A DNA stretch of 64,000 nt from Thalassovita mangrovi (GCF_009857745.1 NZ_WWEN01000009.1:62001-126000), one strand, 5' to 3'; shown: positions 9,409 through 18,395, counted from the stretch's first letter. Numbers and translations are program-made. The notes: a model not told the origin generated them from the letters alone.

Positions 9409-9453
9409 GACCCGGGCAAGCTGTGAATTTGCCCCCGTACGGGGCGAAGCCGC

Positions 9454-9491
9454 AACGATGCCGCCCGCAAGGCGGCATCGTTCGCGTTTTT
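9454..9491 (+). terminator. Rho-independent terminator after the binding protein gene
   Basis: Perfect 12-base stem aacgatgccgcc (9454-9465) / ggcggcatcgtt (9471-9482), loop cgcaa, followed by cgcgttttt. Confidence 0.85.
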
Positions 9492-9502
9492 GGAGATTAT
9501 GA

Positions 9503-10411
9503 ATGCACGCGCGCCTGCTGACCTATTTCGATGCGATCATCCGCTACGGGTCGATCCGCAAGGCGGCCGAGGCGGTGCATGTCTCCCCTTCCGCGATCAA
9601 CCGGCACCTGCTGGAGCTCGAGGCGCAGTTGGGCACGCCGCTGTTCGAACGGCTGCCGCGCGGGTTGCGCCCCACGGCGGCGGGCGAAATCCTGGCCCGC
9701 CATGTGCGCGGCACCCTGCGCGATTATGACAAGGCGATGAGCGAAATCGGCCAGCTTGCCACCGGGGTGCGCGGCCGGATCACCATCGCCAGCATCGAAA
9801 GCGTCCTGGCCGACCTGCTGCCGATGGCGGTGGAAAGCTTTGCCAGCCTGTACCCACGTATCGATTTCGAGGTCCGCAGCTGTTCGGCGGCGGACGCGAT
9901 CGCCCAGGCCACTGACGGGGCCGCCGACCTGGCGCTGATCTTCAACCCGCCGCCGAAACTGTCGCTGGTGCAGGCGGCCCATGCGGATTTCCCCCTCGGC
10001 GTGATCTGCGCCCCGGACCATCCGCTGACCCGGCTGCCCGCGCTGCAGCTGTCGGACCTGCTGGGCCATCAGATCGTGCTGCCGGACCCGTCCGTCACCA
10101 TTGCCGAACAGCTCGATATCGTGCTGTCGACCACCGGGCTGAAGCTGCCCGCGCGGATCAGGTCCAACTCGATCACCTTCATGAGCCGCTATGTCGAGGC
10201 GGGCGAGGCGATTTCGATCATGACGCCGGTGGGCATCCTTGATCGGCTCGCGACCGGGCGGCTTGTCTTCCTGCCGCTGGCCGACCGGGGGCTGCTGCCG
10301 CAGCGGGTCATCGCCGGGGTCGCGGATGCGTCGATGCCCGTCGCGGTGGCGAATTTCTGCGGTCATTTGAAACAGGTCCTGCGCCAGGCCGCGGCGGCGA
10401 AAGCGTTCTGA
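9503..10411 (+). CDS. LysR-family regulator of the ABC/Rieske module
   Basis: 302 residues. N-terminal winged helix-turn-helix: LLTYFDAIIRYGSIRKAAEA then VHVSPSAINRHLLELEAQLG and TPLFERLPRGLRPTAAGEIL. The rest is a periplasmic-binding-like effector domain (ITIASIESVLADLLP...). It sits between the binding protein gene and the Rieske oxygenase gene, all in the same direction, and so probably controls uptake and oxidation of the module's substrate. Gap to the oxygenase is 91 bases. Confidence 0.9.
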   Translation: MHARLLTYFDAIIRYGSIRKAAEAVHVSPSAINRHLLELEAQLGTPLFERLPRGLRPTAAGEILARHVRGTLRDYDKAMSEIGQLATGVRGRITIASIESVLADLLPMAVESFASLYPRIDFEVRSCSAADAIAQATDGAADLALIFNPPPKLSLVQAAHADFPLGVICAPDHPLTRLPALQLSDLLGHQIVLPDPSVTIAEQLDIVLSTTGLKLPARIRSNSITFMSRYVEAGEAISIMTPVGILDRLATGRLVFLPLADRGLLPQRVIAGVADASMPVAVANFCGHLKQVLRQAAAAKAF

Positions 10412-10502
10412 TTTCGAGATCGGTGCGTCGCCAAAACGGCGCTTGTTGTTGACGCTTGGCTTTGGCCTTCTGCCCACTGCGACAGACAGGACGGAGAAAC
10501 AC

Positions 10503-11582
10503 ATGCCCGCACTCGACCCCATTGCACGCGCCGACCTTGGCCCCAGCCCCAAGGCGATCGAGGATTTCCGCAGCAGCATGGCCGAATTCTGGCATCCGGT
10601 CTGCGAAGCGCAGGCGCTGCAGGAAGGCCGCCCGGTGGGCGTGACGCTGCTGGGGCGGCGGGTGGTGCTGGTGCAGCTTGACGGCCAGCTGGTGGCGATG
10701 CCTGACACCTGCCGGCATTTCCAGGCGCAGTTGTCGCTGGGCGAGGTGGTGACGGTCGGCGGCGCCCAGGCGCTGCAATGCCCCTATCACGGCTGGGCCT
10801 TTGGCGCGGGCGGCCATTGCGTCCGGATCCCGCAACTGGCCGAGGGCCGCGCCATCCCGACCGCCGCGAACCTGCCTGCCTACCTGGTCGAGGAACGCCA
10901 TGGGCTGATCTGGGTCTGCCTGTCGGGCGCCCCGCGTTTCCCGCTGCCCGAATTCCCCGAACTGCACGACCCGGCTTTCCGGTCGCTGCGCCTGACCGAG
11001 GAGGAGCTGGTCAAGACATCCTCGGTCCGCATGGTCATGGGGACGCTGGACGACACCCATTTCCCCTGGGTGCACGAAGGCATCCTGGGCGACCGCGATC
11101 ACCCGGAACCGCCGGATCACCGGGTTTGGCGCGAAGGCGACGAATTGATCGTGCAATATGAAACGGTGCAGCCGCCGGGGCTTCTGACCGTCGATCAGTC
11201 GAACCCCGAGGCAGGCGAAGCGGGCGACGTGACGCTGACCTATACCGATTATGTGGCGATGCCCGGGGTGATCCGGCTGGTGAAGGACAGCCCGTCGGGC
11301 CGGTACGTCATCTGGCTCGCCACCTCGCCGGTCGATTGGAACCTGACGCAGACCTTCTGGATCTTCTCGCGCAATTTCGACATGGCGCCGGAAAGCGACG
11401 ATGCGTTTCTCGATCTGTCCAGCCATGTGCGGTTGCAGGACAAGCCGGTGATCGAAAGCCAGCGGCCCTGGTTGGTGCCGCCGTTCTGGACGCAGATGGA
11501 ACTGCCGGTCGGGCCGGGCGACCTGCCGCTGATGCAGTACCAGAAATGGATCGAGGAGCTTGGTATCGCGACCGCGATCTGA
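10503..11582 (+). CDS. Rieske non-heme iron oxygenase, alpha subunit (VanA/phthalate type)
   Basis: 359 residues. Rieske [2Fe-2S] ligands are C70-R-H72 and C93-P-Y-H96 (CPYHGW). The mononuclear iron site is LDDTHFPWVHEG (two His and a nearby Asp). This architecture (single-component alpha, about 350 residues, no beta subunit) is that of the vanillate O-demethylase/phthalate oxygenase group, which hydroxylates or O-demethylates aromatic acids using electrons from a PDR-type reductase. That reductase is encoded 7 bases downstream. ATG at 10503 is preceded by ggacggagaaac. Substrate cannot be read. Confidence 0.88.
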   Translation: MPALDPIARADLGPSPKAIEDFRSSMAEFWHPVCEAQALQEGRPVGVTLLGRRVVLVQLDGQLVAMPDTCRHFQAQLSLGEVVTVGGAQALQCPYHGWAFGAGGHCVRIPQLAEGRAIPTAANLPAYLVEERHGLIWVCLSGAPRFPLPEFPELHDPAFRSLRLTEEELVKTSSVRMVMGTLDDTHFPWVHEGILGDRDHPEPPDHRVWREGDELIVQYETVQPPGLLTVDQSNPEAGEAGDVTLTYTDYVAMPGVIRLVKDSPSGRYVIWLATSPVDWNLTQTFWIFSRNFDMAPESDDAFLDLSSHVRLQDKPVIESQRPWLVPPFWTQMELPVGPGDLPLMQYQKWIEELGIATAI

Positions 11583-11589
11583 GGCAGGC

Positions 11590-12537
11590 ATGACAGAGAA
11601 ACTCGACCTGATCGTGGTGGCCCTGCGCTGCCTGAGCGACCGTATCACCCTGATCGAACTGCGCGCGCCGGATGGCGGGGCGCTGCCACCCTTCACCGCG
11701 GGCGCGCATCTGCAAGTGGAGGTACCGGGGGTGGGGGGACGGCAGTATTCGCTGCTCAACGACCCGGGCGAAGCGCATCGCTACCGCATCGCCGTCGCCC
11801 GGCGCGACGACGGGCGCGGCGGGTCGGTGGGGCTGCACCGGGTGCTGCGGCTCGGGGCGGCTTTCACCGTCCGGCCGCCGGTGAACCTGTTCCCGCTTGC
11901 CCAAAGGGCGGGGCCGGTTCTGCTGCTGGGCGGCGGGATCGGGGTGACGCCGCTGCTTGCCATGGCGCATGAACTCGCGCGCGAGGGCCGCGATTTCGAA
12001 CTGCATTGCGCCTTTGCGCCCGATGACGCGCCGGGGATGGCGGATTGGCTGTTGCGGATGCCGTTTGCGGATCGTGTTCACCTCTACGGCGCGGGCACAT
12101 CTGCCGGGCGGCTCGACATCCCGGCGCTCGCCGCCGGGGCCGATCCCGCCACGCTGGTCCATGTCTGCGGTCCCGGTGCCATGATCGCCGAGGCGGAAGC
12201 GGAATTCGGCGCGCGCGGCATCGCCGTGGCGAGCGAATATTTCGACGCCCCGGAACCCGAGGTGGCCCCATCCGGAGGGTTCGAGATCGAGGTGTCGGGC
12301 CGCGAAGGCACCATCTTCGTGGCCGAGGGGCAAACCGCGCTCGACGCGCTGCGGGCGGCGGGAATCGCCGTCGAAAGCAGCTGCGAGGCCGGGGTCTGCG
12401 GCACCTGTCGGACCCGGGTCCTGTCGGGGCAGTTGGACCATCATGATTATATTCTCAGCACTGAAGAACGGGCAGGGGGCAATGTCTTCCTGCCCTGCGT
12501 GTCGCGCGGCTGTGGACGTATTGTCATTGATCTCTGA
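11590..12537 (+). CDS. PDR/VanB-type oxidoreductase (electron donor to the Rieske oxygenase)
   Basis: 315 residues in the order FMN/NAD(P)H reductase first, plant-type [2Fe-2S] ferredoxin last. Flavin-binding signature RQYSLLND, pyridine nucleotide stretch LLLGGGIGVTPLLAMAHEL, and the cluster loop CEAGVCGTCRTRVLSG with a fourth Cys in FLPCVSR. It passes electrons from NAD(P)H to the oxygenase directly upstream (7-base gap). Domain order identifies the phthalate dioxygenase reductase/VanB class rather than the FAD-type class IB reductases. Confidence 0.92.
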   Translation: MTEKLDLIVVALRCLSDRITLIELRAPDGGALPPFTAGAHLQVEVPGVGGRQYSLLNDPGEAHRYRIAVARRDDGRGGSVGLHRVLRLGAAFTVRPPVNLFPLAQRAGPVLLLGGGIGVTPLLAMAHELAREGRDFELHCAFAPDDAPGMADWLLRMPFADRVHLYGAGTSAGRLDIPALAAGADPATLVHVCGPGAMIAEAEAEFGARGIAVASEYFDAPEPEVAPSGGFEIEVSGREGTIFVAEGQTALDALRAAGIAVESSCEAGVCGTCRTRVLSGQLDHHDYILSTEERAGGNVFLPCVSRGCGRIVIDL

Positions 12538-12602
12538 CGCCCGTTAACTACCCCTAAGCACAACTTGCCTGAGCGCAGGATAATCCGAAGCAGGAAACAG
12601 AC

Positions 12603-13400
12603 ATGTATCCGATGATAAAAATCGAAGGCGTGCGTCACGCCTATAAAACAAAAAGCGGACCGCTGCCTGTTCTGGACGGTTTGGAACTGTCCGTCGACGA
12701 GGGCGGCTTCGTCGCCGTGGTGGGGCCCTCGGGTTGCGGGAAATCGACTTTGACGCGGCTGATTTCGGGGCTGATGAAGCCCGACGAGGGGATGGTCATG
12801 CTGCATTCCGAACGGGTGACCGGGCCGCGCTCGACCGTCGGCATGGCGTTCCAGAACCCGGTCCTGCTGGAATGGCGCACGATCCTCGACAACATCCTGC
12901 TGCCGCTTGAAATCGTGCCCACGAAACTGAGCAAGAAGGAACAGCAGGACCGCGCGCGTTACCTACTGTCCATCGTCGGGCTGGAAGGGTTCGAGGAAAA
13001 GCGCCCCTCGGAACTGTCGGGCGGCATGCGCCAGCGCGCCTCGCTGTGCCGGGCGCTGATCCATCAGCCCGAGGTTTTGATCCTCGACGAACCTTTCGGC
13101 GCGCTGGATGCCTTCACCCGCGAAGACCTGTGGCAGACCATGTACAAGGTGAAGGAAAAGGAACCCTTTACCGGCGTCCTGATCACCCATGACCTGCGCG
13201 AGGCGATCTTCCTGGCCGATCAGGTCGTGGTGCTGTCGGGCCGCCCGGCGCGGACGCAATACGTGCTGGACGTGCCCGATCGCGGCCCGGCTGATCTGGA
13301 GCATCTCTACACGCCCGAAGCGGCCGAGATGCTGGCGATCCTGCGGCACCAGATCGAAATCGCCCAGGGCCGCGCCCCCGCCGAAGGGGAGGCCGCCTGA
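12603..13400 (+). CDS. ABC transporter ATP-binding protein (SsuB/TauB-like)
   Basis: 265 residues. Walker A VGPSGCGKST, signature LSGGMRQRASLCRALI, Walker B VLILDEPFGALD and the switch His in LITHDLREAIFLADQ. It belongs to the nitrate/taurine/sulfonate/aromatic-acid importer group. The last base of its stop is shared with the ATG of the permease (tgatg), so the two are co-translated. It energises the permease at 13400-14164 and is expected to work with the NMT1-like binding protein at 8401. Confidence 0.95.
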   Translation: MYPMIKIEGVRHAYKTKSGPLPVLDGLELSVDEGGFVAVVGPSGCGKSTLTRLISGLMKPDEGMVMLHSERVTGPRSTVGMAFQNPVLLEWRTILDNILLPLEIVPTKLSKKEQQDRARYLLSIVGLEGFEEKRPSELSGGMRQRASLCRALIHQPEVLILDEPFGALDAFTREDLWQTMYKVKEKEPFTGVLITHDLREAIFLADQVVVLSGRPARTQYVLDVPDRGPADLEHLYTPEAAEMLAILRHQIEIAQGRAPAEGEAA

Positions 13401-14164
13401 TGGACACCCTGCGCAAGATCCTCGTCCCGACCGCCGCCATGGCGATCTTCCTGCTGCTGTGGGAACTCGTCGTCTATCTGAACGGCTGGCCGAATTATAA
13501 AATGGCGTCCCCCTCGGACCTGATCCCGGCCTATCAGAAATACTGGAGCCTGTTCCTGACCATGGGCTGGCAGACCCTGTGGCGCACCGTTCTCGGGCTC
13601 GTGTTGGCCATTATCGTCGGCACCGCGCTTGGCATGGTGATGGGCTTTTCGCGGCTGATGCGCGATGCGCTCTATCCGCTGCTGGTGGGGTTTAACGCGA
13701 TCCCGAAAGCCACCGTCGTGCCGATACTCGCGCTGCTGTTCATCGGCCAGCATGATCTCAACACCGTGCTGATGGCCTTCATGATCTCCTTCTTCCCGAT
13801 CGCCGTCTCGGTGTCGATCGGGCTGTCGACGCTGGAACCGGAATATCGCGACATCCTGCGTTCGCTCGGCGCGTCGCAAGCGCAGATCTTCTGGAAGATC
13901 GCCCTGCCGAAAACCCTGCCGGAATTCTTCGGCGCGCTGAAGGTCGCCGTCACCCTGGCCTTCATCGGCACCAACCTGGTCGAAATCGTCAGCCCGCATG
14001 GCCGTGGGCTGGGGGCGCTGTTCGACTCGGGCAAAACCAATTCGGATTACCCGCTGATGTTTGCGGTGCTGATCGCGCTCGGGTTCCTCGGGATCGTGCT
14101 CTACTACCTGGTGGTCGCGCTGGAGAAGACCTTTGCCGGTTGGGCCGAGCGCAATCCGGGCTGA
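13400..14164 (+). CDS. ABC transporter permease (SsuC/TauC-like)
   Basis: 254 residues, about six membrane helices. The EAA loop that docks on the ATPase is EYRDILRSLGASQAQIFWKIALP region (Gly in LGAS). Stop/start overlap with the ATPase gene. It forms the inner-membrane channel of the importer for the unknown substrate of the module. No second permease is present, so a homodimer is expected. Confidence 0.95.
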   Translation: MDTLRKILVPTAAMAIFLLLWELVVYLNGWPNYKMASPSDLIPAYQKYWSLFLTMGWQTLWRTVLGLVLAIIVGTALGMVMGFSRLMRDALYPLLVGFNAIPKATVVPILALLFIGQHDLNTVLMAFMISFFPIAVSVSIGLSTLEPEYRDILRSLGASQAQIFWKIALPKTLPEFFGALKVAVTLAFIGTNLVEIVSPHGRGLGALFDSGKTNSDYPLMFAVLIALGFLGIVLYYLVVALEKTFAGWAERNPG

Positions 14165-14176
14165 CGGGACATGCCC

Positions 14177-14203
14177 GCCGGGCCCCCGCTGCGGGGGCCC
14201 GGC
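14177..14203. terminator. GC-rich hairpin after the permease gene
   Basis: gccgggcccccgc (14177-14189) pairs perfectly with gcgggggcccggc (14191-14203). No T tract follows on the plus strand, so it may be a weak terminator or an mRNA-stabilising end that lowers transaminase expression relative to the transporter. Confidence 0.5.
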
Positions 14204-14365
14204 AGCGCCCGGGATGCCGCCTTGGCGGGGTGGGCGCGAAAAAATTTGATCAAAATATTCAGAATTGCCTTGTCGCGCCGCGCCGAATTGGCAAACACTC
14301 GGTCAAATCAACGCCGCAGGTGAGTCCGCCAGGTCCCCCGGCATCGCTGCATGAAAGGAATGACC

Positions 14366-15706
14366 ATGACCGTTCAGCCCAATTCGATTGAAGCCCGCGA
14401 CGCGGCCTATCAGCTGCACAGCTACACCAACGCCCGCAAGATGGAAGCCGAAGGATCGCTGATCATCGAGGAAGGCGACGGCGTCTATGTCACCGACAAT
14501 ACCGGCAAGAAATACATCGAGGGCATGTCCGGCCTGTGGTCGGTCGCCGTCGGTTTCGGCGAGGACCGGCTGGTCAAGGCCGCCGCCGAACAGATGGCCA
14601 AGCTGCCCTATTATCACACCTTCGCGCAGCGCGGTCACACGCCCGCGGTGGAACTGTCGGAAAAGCTGATCCAGATGGCGCCGGTGCCGATGTCGAAGGT
14701 CTATTTCACCAATTCCGGGTCCGAGGCCAACGATACCGTGGTCAAGCTGCTGTGGTATCGCTCCAACGCCCTGGGCAAGCCGGAAAAGAAGAAGATCATC
14801 AGCCGCATCAAGGGCTATCACGGCATCACCGTCGCGTCCGGCAGCCTGACCGGTCTGCCCTATAACCACATGTCCTTCGACCTGCCGATCCCGCAGGTGC
14901 TGCACGCCGGTTGCCCGCATTACGGCGGCTTCGCGCAGGAAGGCGAATCCGAAGCCGATTTCGTCGCCCGCCTGGCCCGCGAACTGGACGAGATGATCCT
15001 GGAAGAGGGCCCCGACACCATCGCCGCCTTCATTGGCGAACCGGTGATGGGCGCAGGCGGCGTGATCGTGCCGCCGGAAGGGTATTGGAAGGCGATTCAG
15101 GACGTGCTGAAGAAATACGACATCCTGCTGGTCGCCGACGAGGTGATCTGCGGTTTCGGCCGCACCGGCAAGATGTTCGGCAGCGAAACCATGGGGATCG
15201 AACCGGACATCATGGTGATGTCGAAACAGCTTTCGTCCTCCTATATCCCGTTCTCGGCGGTGATGATGAACGACCGGGTCTATCAGCCGATCGCCGATGA
15301 AACCGCCCGCATCGGCACCTTCGGCCACGGCTTCACCGGATCGGGCCACCCGGTCGGCGCGGCGGTGTCGCTGGAAAACCTGAAGATCATCGAGGAACGC
15401 GATCTGGTCGGCAACGCCGCCCGCCTGTCGCCGCTGTTCATGGAACGGCTGAACGCGATGGCCGGCCACGACCTGGCCAAGGAAGCGCGCGGCATCGGGT
15501 TGATCGGTGCGCTGGAACTGCACCAGCAGGGCGAAGCCGCCGGCGTCGCGGGAGCGGCGATGAGCGCAGCCTGCCTGGAACGCGGGCTGATCGTGCGCAA
15601 CCTGGGCGATACGGTGGCGCTGTGCCCGCCGATGATCATCACCGAGGCGCAGGTGAAAGAGATGTTCGACATCTACGCCGCGGCGCTGGACAGCCTGAGC
15701 TTCTGA
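14366..15706 (+). CDS. Class III PLP-dependent aminotransferase (omega-transaminase like)
   Basis: 446 residues from the ATG preceded by aaagga (7 bases away); two in-frame ATGs just upstream lack such a site. Class III hallmarks: GMSGLWSVAVGFG, FTNSGSEANDT, RIKGYHGITVASGSLTG, IAAFIGEPVMGAGGVI, LLVADEVICGFGRTGKMFG and the PLP lysine in VMSKQLSSSYIPFSAV. This branch includes amine:pyruvate and beta-alanine transaminases of Rhodobacterales. It ends the ABC/Rieske module and suggests the imported compound or its oxidation product carries an amino (or keto/aldehyde) group. Confidence 0.9.
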   Translation: MTVQPNSIEARDAAYQLHSYTNARKMEAEGSLIIEEGDGVYVTDNTGKKYIEGMSGLWSVAVGFGEDRLVKAAAEQMAKLPYYHTFAQRGHTPAVELSEKLIQMAPVPMSKVYFTNSGSEANDTVVKLLWYRSNALGKPEKKKIISRIKGYHGITVASGSLTGLPYNHMSFDLPIPQVLHAGCPHYGGFAQEGESEADFVARLARELDEMILEEGPDTIAAFIGEPVMGAGGVIVPPEGYWKAIQDVLKKYDILLVADEVICGFGRTGKMFGSETMGIEPDIMVMSKQLSSSYIPFSAVMMNDRVYQPIADETARIGTFGHGFTGSGHPVGAAVSLENLKIIEERDLVGNAARLSPLFMERLNAMAGHDLAKEARGIGLIGALELHQQGEAAGVAGAAMSAACLERGLIVRNLGDTVALCPPMIITEAQVKEMFDIYAAALDSLSF

Positions 15707-15723
15707 GAAACCAAAGAACGATG

Positions 15724-15751
15724 AAAGGGGGGCTTTGGCCCCCCTTTTTTT
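15724..15751. terminator. Bidirectional terminator between the transaminase gene and cbbY
   Basis: aaaggggggc (15724-15733) pairs with gcccccctttt (15738 onwards), loop tttg, followed by seven T on the plus strand. The stop codon of cbbY (minus strand, 15750-15752) lies at the edge of the T tract, so one hairpin probably ends both convergent transcripts. Confidence 0.85.
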
Positions 15752-16445
15752 ATGCCGCGGGCAGCAGGCTGGCCAGATCGGCCGTCCAGTTCGCCCGCGC
15801 CAGCGTCGGCAGGATCCAGTCGGCGCCGGTGAAATCCTCCGCCCCGCTATACATCGACGGGGTGACCACCACGCGGATGCCCGCCGCGCGGGCCGATCTG
15901 ACGCCGTTGGCGGTGTCCTCAAACGCGATTGTGTCCTCGGCGGGCAGGCCCAGCTGCTGCAGCGCCAGTTGATAGACGTCCGGCGCCGGTTTCTTCTGTG
16001 CGACCTGATCGCCCGCGGCGATGGTGTCGAACACCTCCGTCGCCGCGCGGCCCCAGCAGCTATGGCACAGCTGGTCGACATTCTGCGGGCTGGTGGTGGT
16101 GGCGACGGCCAGTTTCAAACCATGCGCGCGGGCCTTGTCGATCAGCTCGGCAATGCCCGGGCGCAATTCCAGCCCGCCCCGATCCACCAGGGTTGCATAG
16201 CGCGCGGTCTTGATCTTGTGCAGCCGGGCCGCTTCTTCCGTACTGAAATCGATGCCTTCGCGCGCGGCAAAGGCCAACATCCGTTCCTTGCCGCCGGTGG
16301 TCTTCAGCAGCTCGCGATACCCATCGCGGTCCCAATCCCACGCCAAGCCTTCGACCGCGAAGGTGTCGTTGAAAGCCCGCCGGTGCAGTTCCTCGGTTTC
16401 CGCCAGCGTCCCGTCGACGTCGAAGATCAGCGCGCGCAGCGTCAT
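15750..16445 (-). CDS. cbbY: CbbY, xylulose-1,5-bisphosphate phosphatase (HAD family)
   Basis: 231 residues. HAD motif I is ALIFDVDGTLAETEELHRR (nucleophile Asp9, Asp11), motif II in LAVATTTSPQN, Lys in AQKKPAPDVY, and motif IV ATIAFEDTANG-like (IAFEDTANGV). In this family CbbY removes xylulose-1,5-bisphosphate, a misfire product that blocks RubisCO. It is the last gene of the cbb operon and overlaps cbbZ by 4 bases. Confidence in the CbbY label comes from both motifs and context. Confidence 0.9.
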   Translation of the reverse strand: MTLRALIFDVDGTLAETEELHRRAFNDTFAVEGLAWDWDRDGYRELLKTTGGKERMLAFAAREGIDFSTEEAARLHKIKTARYATLVDRGGLELRPGIAELIDKARAHGLKLAVATTTSPQNVDQLCHSCWGRAATEVFDTIAAGDQVAQKKPAPDVYQLALQQLGLPAEDTIAFEDTANGVRSARAAGIRVVVTPSMYSGAEDFTGADWILPTLARANWTADLASLLPAA

Positions 16446-17098
16446 GCAAGAACCTCAAGCTGGGCTTGCACCAGCTTCGGCAGCTCCGCGAAATCGGAAA
16501 ACGTTGCCAGGTGCGGCAGGTCTGCGGCCGGGGTCTTGCGATAGCCCTCGGTGAACAGCAGGAACGGCACCCCGGCGCGATCGGCGGTTTCGGCATCGAC
16601 CTCGCTGTCGCCGACATAAAGGCAGGGCCCGTCGCCCAGATCGGCAAACGCCGCCAGCAGCGGCGCCGGGTCGGGTTTGCGCTGCGCCAGGCTGTCGCCG
16701 CCATAGATCACGTCCAGCGGATCGGTCAGCGACAGATGCGACAGCACCGCCCGCGTCGCCCGCATCGGCTTGTTGGTGCACAGCCCCAGCCGGTGCCCGG
16801 CCACGGTCAGATGCGCCAGCGCCTCGCGCACGTTGGGATAGGGGGCGGTCAGTTCCAGCACGGTTTCATAGCGGTCCTGGAAGACGCCCAAAATACGGTC
16901 ATGTTCGACATCGGGGATTTCGCGCGCCGCCCGCATCTTGGCCACGAAGACCGAGGCACCGTTGCCGATGAAATCGATGGTTTCGTCCAGCGTAATCAGG
17001 TGCAGCCCCTCGTCGCGCAGGATCGAATTGGCAATGGTCCGGATGTCGGGGGCGCTGTGGATCAGGGTTCCGTCGAGGTCGAATACGATACGCGCCAT
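16442..17098 (-). CDS. cbbZ: Phosphoglycolate phosphatase CbbZ
   Basis: 218 residues. HAD nucleophile motif RIVFDLDGTLIHSAPD, cap domain with LDETIDFIGNGASVFV, LGLCTNKPMRATRAVL (motif II Thr), QRKPDPAPLL (Lys) and LYVGDSEVDAETADRAG (motif IV). It hydrolyses 2-phosphoglycolate made by RubisCO oxygenation. The ATG at 17098 overlaps the stop of the thioredoxin-like gene (taatg) and was chosen on that basis. It is one of two HAD phosphatases closing the operon. Confidence 0.92.
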   Translation of the reverse strand: MARIVFDLDGTLIHSAPDIRTIANSILRDEGLHLITLDETIDFIGNGASVFVAKMRAAREIPDVEHDRILGVFQDRYETVLELTAPYPNVREALAHLTVAGHRLGLCTNKPMRATRAVLSHLSLTDPLDVIYGGDSLAQRKPDPAPLLAAFADLGDGPCLYVGDSEVDAETADRAGVPFLLFTEGYRKTPAADLPHLATFSDFAELPKLVQAQLEVLA

Positions 17099-17652
17099 TA
17101 TGCTGCCTTCCATTTGATTGAGCACCCCATCGAAGGGATCTGATCGGCGGGGCCTTTTCCGGTTTCCGCCACCTGTTTCATTGCCTCGTACAGGTCGCGG
17201 CGCAGGTGCTCCGGCCCCGCTTCCTTGCGCGAGGCGTCGAGCCTGCCGCGATATTGCAGCCCCAGATCGGCGTTGAAGCCGAAGAAATCCGGGGTGCAGG
17301 CGGCGTCGTAGGCGCGCGCCACGTCCTGCGTTTCGTCGTAAAGATAGGGGAAGGGGAAATCGCGGCTTTCCGCCATTTCCTTCATCTTGTCGAAACCGTC
17401 GGCGGGATAGGCATCGGCATCGTTGGCCGAAATCGCCGCCACCCCGATGCCAAGCGCCTGCAGCCCGCGCGCGTCGCGCAGGATGCGGTCCAACACGGCT
17501 AGCACATAGGGGCAGTGATTGCACATGAAGATGATCAGCGTGCCGTTCGGGCCCTTGATATCGGAAAGCGTGTAGGTCTTGCCGTCGGTCGCGGGCAGGG
17601 AAAAATCGGGTGCGGGCCAGTCGAAATCGCAGACGGGGGGCGAAACAGCCAT
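17098..17652 (-). CDS. Thioredoxin-family protein within the cbb operon
   Basis: 184 residues starting MAVSPPVCDFDWPAPDFSLP. AhpC/TSA-like fold with FMCNHCPYVLAVLDR (C44-x-x-C47), TLIIFMCN, ISANDADAYPADGFDKM and RAYDAACTPDFFGF. The CxxC with NH between the cysteines and the ACTPDFF loop mark the 'thioredoxin family / redoxin' group often found as a stand-alone peroxiredoxin-like protein. Its ATG at 17652 lies 19 bases after the rpe stop and its stop overlaps cbbZ, so it is a true member of the operon. A link to redox control of carbon fixation is an inference. Confidence 0.85.
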   Translation of the reverse strand: MAVSPPVCDFDWPAPDFSLPATDGKTYTLSDIKGPNGTLIIFMCNHCPYVLAVLDRILRDARGLQALGIGVAAISANDADAYPADGFDKMKEMAESRDFPFPYLYDETQDVARAYDAACTPDFFGFNADLGLQYRGRLDASRKEAGPEHLRRDLYEAMKQVAETGKGPADQIPSMGCSIKWKAA

Positions 17653-17671
17653 TCGGTGTCCTTTCGGGAAA

Positions 17672-18367
17672 TCAGGCGGCCCGCAGGCGCAAGGCCGCCT
17701 CGCGGATCGCCCGCATGTTATCGCCATAGGGCGCCGGGTTGTCCACCGACCCGCCCTTGAACACCGCCGATCCGGCGACCAGCACGTCGGCCCCGGCTTC
17801 CACCACCAGCGGCGCGGTTTGAGGCGTCACGCCGCCGTCGATCTCGATATGGATCGGCCGGTCGCCGATCATCGCGCGCAGCTTGCGCACCTTCTCGATC
17901 TGGCTGTGAATGAACTTCTGCCCGCCGAAACCCGGGTTCACGGTCATCACGCAGACCAGGTCGACCATGTCCAAGAGGTAGTCGATATCTTCCACGCCCG
18001 TGCCCGGGTTCAGCGCCAGACCGGCCTTGCAGCCCGCGCCGCGGATCGCCTGCAGCGTGCGGTGGATATGCGGTCCGGCCTCCAGATGCGCGGTCAGCAC
18101 GTCGGCGCCAGCCTCGGCAAAGGCCTCGATATAGGGATCGACCGGCGAAATCATCAGGTGCACGTCCATGACGGTGTTGATGTGCTTGCGGATCGCGGCG
18201 CAGAGCGGCGGGCCGAAGGTCAGGTTCGGCACGAAATGCCCGTCCATCACGTCCACGTGCACCCAGTCGCAGCCCTGCGCCTCGATGGCTTCGATTTCCT
18301 TGCCGAAATTGGCGAAATCGGCGGACAGGATCGACGGCGCGATCTTGAGGGAACGGTCGAAAGTCAT
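17672..18367 (-). CDS. cbbE: Ribulose-phosphate 3-epimerase
   Basis: 231 residues, full length. Conserved blocks: IAPSILSADFANFGKEI, VHVDVMDGHFVPNLTFGP (metal His and Asp), VDVHLMI-type (MDVHLMISPVD), LNPGTGVEDIDYLLD, VMTVNPGFGGQKFI and EIDGGVTPQTAPLVVEAGAD. It converts xylulose-5-phosphate to ribulose-5-phosphate for the Calvin cycle. It follows cbbM with a 59-base gap containing a strong hairpin. Confidence 0.97.
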   Translation of the reverse strand: MTFDRSLKIAPSILSADFANFGKEIEAIEAQGCDWVHVDVMDGHFVPNLTFGPPLCAAIRKHINTVMDVHLMISPVDPYIEAFAEAGADVLTAHLEAGPHIHRTLQAIRGAGCKAGLALNPGTGVEDIDYLLDMVDLVCVMTVNPGFGGQKFIHSQIEKVRKLRAMIGDRPIHIEIDGGVTPQTAPLVVEAGADVLVAGSAVFKGGSVDNPAPYGDNMRAIREAALRLRAA

Positions 18368-18395
18368 GTCTGTCTCTCCTTCCGGGGCGGGGAAA

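Noticed and set aside
14245-14254. Palindrome tttgatcaaa upstream of the transaminase gene
   Set aside because: Ten-base palindromes of this kind occur by chance; no promoter geometry supports it.
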